The notes under the pieces were generated by a model that had not been told where the DNA came from, searched no databases, and saw only the letters and a list, made by a program, of their open reading frames with translations. Below, piece by piece: positions 58,411-64,000 of a stretch of 64,000 nt of DNA. The number at the start of each line of letters is the position of its first letter. Within the stretch, counting starts at the first letter, position 1. Both the position numbers and the translations under genes were made by a program. This DNA is from an uncultured Dehalococcoidia bacterium (GTDB taxonomy: Bacteria > Chloroflexota > Dehalococcoidia > Bin125). The DNA lies in contig CATQGW010000001.1 of the NCBI GenBank assembly GCA_958295515.1, forward strand, positions 903,522-967,521. The letters run 5' to 3'.

Positions 58411-60492
58411 CTAAGGGCACGAGTCGTCCGGCACGCGGACCACGAGGCCGCCGACGTCGCCGTTCGTCAGATCAATGATTAGCAGTTCGGTCCCTGTTCC
58501 GGTCGCGCCCTCGTCCCGTGCGGCATACACTCCGCACCCACGGAACGTAAGTCCTACGAACAGCATTGCATGCTTGCGGAGAGCGCTCGCCCTTAACGAA
58601 AAGGCCCCGTCCCTGGACGCACGAACTGATGCTCCGCTTACGCCAACAAGCGCTACTAGTACGCCGTTGAGCCCGTGTCCATCCTGGTCAACGATGTGGC
58701 CACTGACCCGTGGGCAGAGTTCACTCGACATGCGGATCGACACGTCTGTCACTTGGTCTTCGAGTGGGATCGACAATGCATCTTCCTGAGTCGCCGCGAA
58801 GCCATTGTCGCCGTAGAACAACAAACAGGTATCGTCTTGCCGGATTTCCAGGACGATCTCTTGTAACCCGGCATTCCAGCTAGGGATCGGTCGGATACGA
58901 AACTCCCCGTTCGCGTCAGTCGACGCACCGTTAAAGATACGCGGATAGGCATCATCCGGCTTGTGCGCTCTCACCAGTACGCCACGGATTGGTGCTCCAT
59001 CGTCGCCAGTGAGTTTGCCCTGAATGAGCCGACCTGTGGGCTCTCCGTAGCCGCAGGAAGTATGATCGGCTAGATGTGACTGCCATAGCTGGTGGAGTTC
59101 GACATAGAATTCACGAACCGAGATGGCGAAGACATCCTGAAACACGTCGTACCATGGCAGCTGTGACTGCCAGCGGCCTTGCGGTCCCGCTGGGGAGGGA
59201 GCAAGGCGTCGCCAGTACTCAACGACGGACGCGTTACCAGCGCGCGCGGCAAGGGCAAGCGTGGCGAACGCGCCTAATCCGTAAGGAGATCTCAGAAGTT
59301 TGCCCTCTAGACTGAAAGGCCCGCTCGGCAGAGGCCCAAGGAAACATAATGTGGACCTCACGCTCCCGTCAGGGAACCGTCGCAGCACTCCCCAGTGGCC
59401 TTCTTCTTCGAAGGACGGATGTTGCAGAACGAATTTAGCCCGTTCCGCGTTCCCTTCCAACATCCAGAGTGGTGTGTTTGTTGCCCAGGGGCTGAACTGA
59501 ACCTGCAATACGTGAAAGTATTCGTGGCTCAGTGTGTAGAGACACAGGGTTTTGTGACGGTCTGACATAGTGCCGCCATCACTAGTGTCCAGGCATGTGC
59601 TTCCATATACTGAAAGCTCATCGAAGCGGGCCCACCCGCTATCTCCGAGGTAAACAGTCAGCGTCGAATGATCGGCCTCGATCCCGTAGCGCGCTGCGAA
59701 GAAGTCCAGCACATCACCCACCAAAACGTTGAAAGCATCTCGTTGCTGCTGCGTCGCCTCTGACGGATAATCGACGGACGGCAGCACGCCGGTGGGCTGG
59801 AGCCAGTTGACGGTGCGGCTGACCTCTACCCAGAGCGCTTCGCCTCGGCGGATGACAGGCGCTTCTGTTTCGCCGTCCACTGCGTCCGCCTCACTGCCCC
59901 TGTCTACGATGAGCTGCGTTGAGCGTTCGGGTGATGTCCATGACTGCCACTGCTGCGTCGCCGCGTCCCAGCGGCGAACCGTACGCAACGACCAGCCGAT
60001 CCCCAATGCGAGATGGTCAATCGCCGAGCCATCGCTCCCCGACCAGGCCACCAGGTTGTAGCCTGCTTGCAGCTGAACAAGCCCGCGGACTGGGTAGGCC
60101 GACCGCGTCCACTCCACCGACTCGTTTCCACCAACCTGCACCAGTAAGCCCATGCCTGGTTTCAGTGTCCGCAACGTGTGAAGCTCCACGGGGACGTCCC
60201 GAGAGGCGACCAGCCACTGCCGCTGCAGCGCGTCCCAAGCCCACACCGTCTCCACTTCCGCAACGGCATTGAAGAGATTTGCGACCGAAGCCTCCGGCTC
60301 GATCCAGCCGACGAGATTGTCGCCCGGCCGGAGCACGGTGACCATTGTGTCGGTGGGTTGCGGCCGCGGTGCCGCGACCGTTTCCGGCTCTTGCGCGGAA
60401 GCCGCGTTGAGCGCGACGACGAAGAGCAACGCCACGATCAGCGCGACAGCCGCGAGGCGAGACAACGCCTTGTTCCCGGGCGGGTTCACCAC
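58411..60492 (-). CDS. secreted HExxH metallopeptidase with duplicated N-terminal module and C-terminal Ig-like domains
   Basis: 693 residues from GTG 60492. A signal peptide (about 10-33, VALIVALLFVVALNAAS) precedes two copies of a module of about 95 residues (LRPGDNLVGWIEPEAS...VWAWDALQRQWLV and LQAGYNLVAWSGSDGS...RRWDAATQQWQSW). The centre has a zinc site: LYTLSHEYFHVLQVQF (HExxH near 323-327) and a downstream Glu in WMLEGNAE near 349, the gluzincin layout. The C-terminus has two carboxypeptidase-regulatory-like folds with Cys pairs. It is transcribed just after the LLM gene, eight bases downstream. Likely exported peptidase; family not recognised. Confidence 0.78.
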   Translation of the reverse strand: MVNPPGNKALSRLAAVALIVALLFVVALNAASAQEPETVAAPRPQPTDTMVTVLRPGDNLVGWIEPEASVANLFNAVAEVETVWAWDALQRQWLVASRDVPVELHTLRTLKPGMGLLVQVGGNESVEWTRSAYPVRGLVQLQAGYNLVAWSGSDGSAIDHLALGIGWSLRTVRRWDAATQQWQSWTSPERSTQLIVDRGSEADAVDGETEAPVIRRGEALWVEVSRTVNWLQPTGVLPSVDYPSEATQQQRDAFNVLVGDVLDFFAARYGIEADHSTLTVYLGDSGWARFDELSVYGSTCLDTSDGGTMSDRHKTLCLYTLSHEYFHVLQVQFSPWATNTPLWMLEGNAERAKFVLQHPSFEEEGHWGVLRRFPDGSVRSTLCFLGPLPSGPFSLEGKLLRSPYGLGAFATLALAARAGNASVVEYWRRLAPSPAGPQGRWQSQLPWYDVFQDVFAISVREFYVELHQLWQSHLADHTSCGYGEPTGRLIQGKLTGDDGAPIRGVLVRAHKPDDAYPRIFNGASTDANGEFRIRPIPSWNAGLQEIVLEIRQDDTCLLFYGDNGFAATQEDALSIPLEDQVTDVSIRMSSELCPRVSGHIVDQDGHGLNGVLVALVGVSGASVRASRDGAFSLRASALRKHAMLFVGLTFRGCGVYAARDEGATGTGTELLIIDLTNGDVGGLVVRVPDDSCP

Positions 60493-60500
60493 CGCGCGCC

Positions 60501-61442
60501 CTAGCGGAACTCGGGGATCACCGTTTCGGCGAACGCCTGGGCCGGCTCGATGGTGTCGCGGCCGAAGAACTCGATCATGAACATGTCGCAGCCCAGCTCG
60601 ACATGCTTCGCGATCCGCTGCTTGATCATGTCCGCCGTGCCCGTCAGCGCCATCTCGCCGGCGGGGTTGCCCATGTGCCCGCCGAAGATTTTCTGGGCGC
60701 GCTCAACCATCGGGCCGAGCGCTTCGTCGCTCTCGGCGAGCGTGACCAGGCACTGCTGCGAGACGCGGATTTCGTCGGGGTCGCGGTCAAGCCGCTCGGC
60801 GTGGCCGCGCAGCACCGAGACCTTGTGCGCGAGGATGTCCTGCGAACCCGCCGAGTTGTTCCAGATGTCGGCGTGCTGCGCGGCGATCCGCATCGTCACC
60901 TTTTCGCCGCCGCCGCCGACCAGAATCGGCGGCACGCGCGGCGGCTTTGGCTCGGTGACCAGCTGGTCCGTCTGGAAGAACTCGCCGTCGAACGTGACCT
61001 CCTGCTGGTCGGGGTCCCACATCTGGCGGAAGATTTGCAGCCCCTCTTCGAGCTGGCCGAGCCGCTCGCGGCCGCTCAGGAAGGGCATCCCGAAGTCGGT
61101 GAACTCGCGCGGCATCCAGCCCGAGCCGAAGCCGGGGATCACGCGCCCGCCGGCGATGTTGTCCACCGTCGCGATCATCTTGCCGGTGTGCGCCGGGTTG
61201 CGCATGCCGACCGGGGTGACGAGTGTGCCGATCTGCGGCGACTCGGTCACGGCGGCAATGCCGGCCGCAAGCGTCCAGGCTTCGAGCATCGGAATCGCCG
61301 GCGACTGCGGGCCGTAGAGGTGGTCGTTGACCCACAGCGAGTCGAACCCCATCTCCTCAAAGGCCTCGGCGGCCCGCTTCGTCTCCGCCCAGCTGCGCTT
61401 GATCTGCGGCACCATCACCCCGAAATGCACGCCGTCGGTCAT
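60501..61442 (-). CDS. LLM class F420/flavin-dependent oxidoreductase
   Basis: 313 residues. The TIM-barrel luciferase-like pattern starts FGVMVPQIKRSWAETKRAAEAFEEMGFDSLWVNDHL, a classical F420-dependent LLM beginning, followed by IGTLVTPVGMRNPAHTGKMIATVDNIAGGRVIPGFGSGW and VPPILVGGGGEKVTMRIAAQHADIWN. Substrate unknown. Together with 33036-34103 it implies flavin or F420 redox chemistry. The SD AGAGGA precedes ATG 61442. The metallopeptidase gene follows by eight bases, so the two are co-transcribed. Confidence 0.91.
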   Translation of the reverse strand: MTDGVHFGVMVPQIKRSWAETKRAAEAFEEMGFDSLWVNDHLYGPQSPAIPMLEAWTLAAGIAAVTESPQIGTLVTPVGMRNPAHTGKMIATVDNIAGGRVIPGFGSGWMPREFTDFGMPFLSGRERLGQLEEGLQIFRQMWDPDQQEVTFDGEFFQTDQLVTEPKPPRVPPILVGGGGEKVTMRIAAQHADIWNNSAGSQDILAHKVSVLRGHAERLDRDPDEIRVSQQCLVTLAESDEALGPMVERAQKIFGGHMGNPAGEMALTGTADMIKQRIAKHVELGCDMFMIEFFGRDTIEPAQAFAETVIPEFR

Positions 61443-61531
61443 GGGTCGTTCCTCTCATCCGGTGCAGTCGCTGTGGTGCAGGGTAGCGCAGCGGCCATCG
61501 GATGCGGCAGTCCGAGTGGTTTCCCGCAGTC

Positions 61532-61741
61532 TCAGGCACGCTCGAAGTCGGCGCGGTCGATCTCGAGGTCTCGCAGAATCGCCGCGAGCGTGCCCTGCCT
61601 CAGGTCCCTGCTGCCCCAATTGGGAATTGTTGTGCGAGTCCCCGTCGAAGGATTGCGCCAAATCTCATGGGAGCCGCGCGCCTGTCGGTCGAACTCGCAG
61701 CCCAAAGCGCGGAGTTTCCGCGCCAGCTCGCGATAGGTCAC
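61532..61741 (-). CDS. hicA: HicA-type toxin
   Basis: 69 residues from GTG 61741. The HicA signature is complete: TYRELARKLRALGCEFDRQARGSHEIW contains the double-stranded-RNA-binding-like fold start and the catalytic His in GSHEIW, followed by TTIPNWGSRDLRQGTLAAIL. HicA is an mRNA interferase. The start overlaps the hicB stop (GTGA), so the antitoxin is translated first. Confidence 0.9.
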   Translation of the reverse strand: MTYRELARKLRALGCEFDRQARGSHEIWRNPSTGTRTTIPNWGSRDLRQGTLAAILRDLEIDRADFERA

Positions 61742-61974
61742 ACAGTCACCACGAGCTCGCCGGCCTGCGTGATGCTCGACGGGAGCGGATCGCCATGCTC
61801 AAGACACGAGGCGATGAACCCGGCGGCGACGCTCTCGAGATTGGCCAGCGCCTCCGCGGCGGTCTCCCCCCAAGCGCGGCAACCGGGCAGGCTCGGCACC
61901 TCGGCCAGGTACAGGTCCTCCGTCTCGGCGCGAGGCTCGCTCAGCGTGTACGGCAAGCGGTAACGCTGGGGCAT
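61738..61974 (-). CDS. hicB: HicB-type antitoxin
   Basis: 78 residues from ATG 61974, with GGAGA eight bases upstream. The degenerate RNase-H-like fold is visible: EDLYLAEVPSLPGCRAWGETAAEALANLESV, with the invariant PGC motif. No C-terminal HTH or RHH domain follows, so this is the short HicB form and probably binds toxin rather than DNA by itself. The antitoxin-first order (hicB then hicA) is the less common arrangement. Confidence 0.88.
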   Translation of the reverse strand: MPQRYRLPYTLSEPRAETEDLYLAEVPSLPGCRAWGETAAEALANLESVAAGFIASCLEHGDPLPSSITQAGELVVTV

Positions 61975-62047
61975 GTCCGTCTCTCCGTCGCTGTGCAGGC
62001 TAGCAGCGGTTGGGGTTGAGCCGATTTTGGGGCGGGCGAGTTGACAA

Positions 62048-63052
62048 GTGGGGGGGGGGCACAATCACCGCGAACGCCGCCGTGCGCACGACACAGCGGG
62101 ACTGGCGCTGGTCGGCTGCGGCGACGATGACGACGATGACGCACAGCCGGCCTCGGCGTATCGGGCCGCACAGTACGTCGCCGGCGAGTTCGACATGCTC
62201 TGGTTGCCGTGGTTGGGATTTCCGTCAGAGAACGAGGCCGTGCGGGCCCAAGTCGGCGAGGAGAACCTCGTCGAAGTGCCCATGCAAGCGAGCTGGAACA
62301 TAGCGATATACATCCACACCAAGGTCGAGCCCTACACCGACCCGCGCGTGCGCCTCGCCCTGCATCTCGCCACCAACCGGGAACAGTTCTTCGCGGTGTC
62401 CCAAGGCTTCCTGGAGATCGGCGGGCCGATCGGCCACGCATCCGGCGCATACGCGTGGACCGTTGACGAGCTCCGCCAACGGCCCGGCTACCGCTCCGGC
62501 GCCCTGCGCGAGGAGGACCTGGCCGAGGGTCGGCGGCTGCTCGAGGCCAGCGGCTACGACCCGGAGAGCGTGCCGCCGATGAGCTGCAGCGATGGGGTGA
62601 CCCCGAACGCTGAGGTGATGCAGCAGAACTTTGCCGAAATCGGCTTCGAGGTCGATCTCGAGGAGGTTCCTGACACGGAGCACCTCACCAGGCGGGCAAC
62701 GGGGGATTTCACCATCAGCACGCATGGCCAGGGGGGCGAGTTCGACCCCGACGTCCTCCGCGGCAAGCATCACAGCGCCGGCGGGCGGAACTTCGGCGAG
62801 TTCTCGGACCCCGAGATCGACTCGCTGCTGGAGCAGGGACGCATCACCCTCGGTGTCGAGAACCGTGTGCCGATCTACGACGAGATCCAGACCAAGTTGC
62901 TCGAAGAGCACGTTCCCCGGATCTACTGGAGTTGGGGCCAGCCGGTCGTCGGACACCGTCCCTGGGTCAAGGGCTACGGCCCGACCAACAGCAGCACCGC
63001 CGCCACCCAGCGGCTGTACCGGTCGTGGTTCGAGGGCAAGCCCGGGGTCTAG
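62048..63052 (+). pseudogene. peptide/nickel ABC transporter substrate-binding lipoprotein, internally deleted
   Basis: 334 codons. The C-terminal two-thirds is a clear SBP_bac_5 (DppA-type) binding protein: YTDPRVRLALHLATNREQFF, HLTRRATGDFTISTHGQGGEFD, IYDEIQTKLLEEHVPRIYW. The first 40 codons look like a lipoprotein leader with lipobox LALVGCGDDDDDD, but they join directly to the middle of the domain (QPASAYRAAQYVAGEFDML), so roughly the first 200-270 residues of the usual mature protein are missing. A run of ten G (62050-62059) lies at the presumptive GTG start. Either a real deletion or an assembly collapse; the permease continues downstream. Confidence 0.65.
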
Positions 63053-63095
63053 CGGGATTGAACCGCGGCGCTTCCCCCGCTCCGCCCGACCTCAG

Positions 63096-63153
63096 CCCCC
63101 CTCCCCCTCTCCATTGCTCCCCAATGAAGAGGGGGGACCGGAGGGGGAGGGGA
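63096..63153 (+). promoter_or_regulatory. long imperfect hairpin between the binding protein and permease genes
   Basis: An outer stem CCCCTCCCCCT paired with AGGGGGAGGGG encloses an inner CCTCT...AGAGG/ATTG...CAAT stem with a CTCCC loop. Such hairpins between ABC binding-protein and permease genes often attenuate the transcript so that less permease is made; here this is inferred. No U-tract follows. Confidence 0.45.
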
Positions 63154-63202
63154 CGGTCCGAGCCTCCGGCGCCGTCCGCCCGGCCGCGAGGAGCCAACGC
63201 TG

Positions 63203-64000
63203 ATGCGCACCTACGTCATTCGACGGCTGCTGCTAGTGCCAGTCACGGTGCTCCTGCTGTCGATCTTCGCCTTCGGCCTGGTCCGGCTCGTGCCGGGATC
63301 GGTGGTTGACGCGCGCCTCTCCAACACCATGGGCGCCTCGGCGGGCGCCGATCCGGAGCAGCGCGCCGCGCTGGAGGCCCATTTCGGGCTCGACAAGCCG
63401 GTCCCCGTGCAGTATGTGAATTGGATCGGACAGGTCTTCAGCGGCGATTTCGGCGACTCCTGGCTGACGCGGGAGTCCATTATGGACACCTTCGCCCGCC
63501 GCATGCTCGTTACGGCCGAACTACTCTTCCTGACGCTGGTGCTGTACATCCCGATTGGGGTTGGCACGGGGATCTGGTCGGCCGTGCGCCGCAACCGGCC
63601 GGACGACTACGGCATCCGCTTCATCACGGTGCTCTTCCTCGCCATCCCCAACTTCTGGCTGGCCACGCTGGTCGTGTTAATCCCGCTCGTGCTCTGGCAC
63701 TACGCGCTGCCTGCCCCCTATGAACAACTCTGGCATGATCCGGGCACCAACCTGATCCAGGTGATCGTGCCGGCGGCGGTCGCGGCGCTGTCGGGCGCGG
63801 CTGTGCTGGGACGGCTGGCGCGCTCGGAGATGCTGGAAGTGCTGCGCCAGGATTACGTGCGCACCGCCTACGCCAAGGGCGTCTCCGGCCGCGTCGTGAT
63901 CCTGCGCCACGCCCTGCGCAACGCCATGATCCCCCTGATCACGCTGATCGGGCTCGTCTTCGCCGAGGGCGTCGCGGGCTCGGTCATCGTCGAGCAGATC
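63203..64000 (+). CDS. ABC transporter permease (DppB/OppB-like), partial at window end
   Basis: The first 266 codons run off the window. Starts at ATG 63203 with GAGGAG nine bases upstream. N-terminal membrane segment MRTYVIRRLLLVPVTVLLLSIFAFGLVRLVPGS is the standard start of peptide/nickel-type permeases, followed by YVNWIGQVFSGDFGDSW and several membrane helices. The cytoplasmic EAA-type loop is at RTAYAKGVSGRVVILRHALRNAMIPLI. It would form the inner-membrane channel for a peptide or similar solute delivered by the binding protein at 62048-63052. Confidence 0.93.
   Translation, partial: MRTYVIRRLLLVPVTVLLLSIFAFGLVRLVPGSVVDARLSNTMGASAGADPEQRAALEAHFGLDKPVPVQYVNWIGQVFSGDFGDSWLTRESIMDTFARRMLVTAELLFLTLVLYIPIGVGTGIWSAVRRNRPDDYGIRFITVLFLAIPNFWLATLVVLIPLVLWHYALPAPYEQLWHDPGTNLIQVIVPAAVAALSGAAVLGRLARSEMLEVLRQDYVRTAYAKGVSGRVVILRHALRNAMIPLITLIGLVFAEGVAGSVIVEQI

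Noticed and set aside
1-64000. tRNA, rRNA, tmRNA or other structured RNA genes
   Set aside because: No T-loop GGTTCGAATCC-type pattern or rRNA-like stretch was noticed in the gaps. A covariance-model scan would be needed to exclude short or divergent RNAs.
1-64000. Insertion sequence, integrase or prophage genes
   Set aside because: No transposase, integrase, recombinase or phage structural gene was recognised. The accessory genes appear without visible mobilisation genes.

Overview
The window is a GC-rich, gene-dense bacterial chromosome segment. Genes run on both strands in short operons with many 4-base stop/start overlaps and frequent GTG or TTG starts. The gene mix suggests a free-living, probably aerobic heterotroph of the Chloroflexota (Dehalococcoidia/SAR202-like): tandem class III CoA-transferases, flavin/F420 luciferase-like oxidoreductases, several short-chain dehydrogenases, GMC and Gfo/Idh oxidoreductases, amidohydrolases, MFS carboxylate-type transporters and secreted FN3/RCC1 proteins. 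This placement is inferred from content only; no rRNA or tRNA gene was recognised.

Layout. 1-6030: a translation/transcription cluster (proS, nusA, ylxR, infB, all minus strand, no rimP) beside ispG. 6043-6632: a probable BrnT-like toxin-antitoxin pair. 6852-10179: nitroreductase, uppP, acyl-CoA carboxylase beta. 10275-12543: an accessory cluster led by a DNA methyltransferase fused to an HNH domain. 12544-13026: a non-coding stretch with an inverted repeat and a 10-bp tandem repeat. 13027-20059: tandem CoA-transferase and FAH-family hydrolase, small unknowns, a two-subunit sulfopyruvate-decarboxylase-like enzyme, a TlpA-type thioredoxin and a leucine-dehydrogenase-like enzyme. 20089-25141: a secreted 14-repeat RCC1 protein, an amidohydrolase, an SDR and a small secreted protein sharing a module with the RCC1 protein. 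25182-32291: MFS transporter, VapBC45-like toxin-antitoxin, two SDRs and a single-chain type IIG-like restriction-modification enzyme. 32298-40478: HAD hydrolase, LLM oxidoreductase and two tandem-duplicated FN3 proteins carrying a large unnamed module. 40534-46748: D-aminoacylase, a second VapBC45-like pair, GMC oxidoreductase, a frameshifted ribbon-helix-helix gene with a palindromic operator candidate, and an MFS transporter. 47039-52541: cyclase family protein, a second tandem CoA-transferase, and a P-II/ammonium-transporter operon. 52838-58058: epoxide-hydrolase-like protein, a two-gene ATPase/TOPRIM-like candidate defence system, Gfo/Idh oxidoreductase, DinB-like protein and a methyltransferase. 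58411-64000: secreted HExxH metallopeptidase with LLM oxidoreductase, HicBA, an internally deleted peptide-ABC binding lipoprotein and the start of its permease.

Themes. Housekeeping genes and broad organic-acid/CoA catabolism are interleaved with many small selfish or defence modules: four toxin-antitoxin candidates plus one broken antitoxin, two solitary DNA-modification enzymes and one ATPase/TOPRIM-like pair. A family of dispersed GGGTAT/GGGAAT inverted repeats lies in several intergenic gaps. The strongest candidates for something undescribed are the ATPase plus DUF4276-like pair, the methyltransferase-HNH cluster, the unnamed secreted modules, and the fused CoA-transferases whose N-terminal halves appear to have lost the catalytic aspartate.
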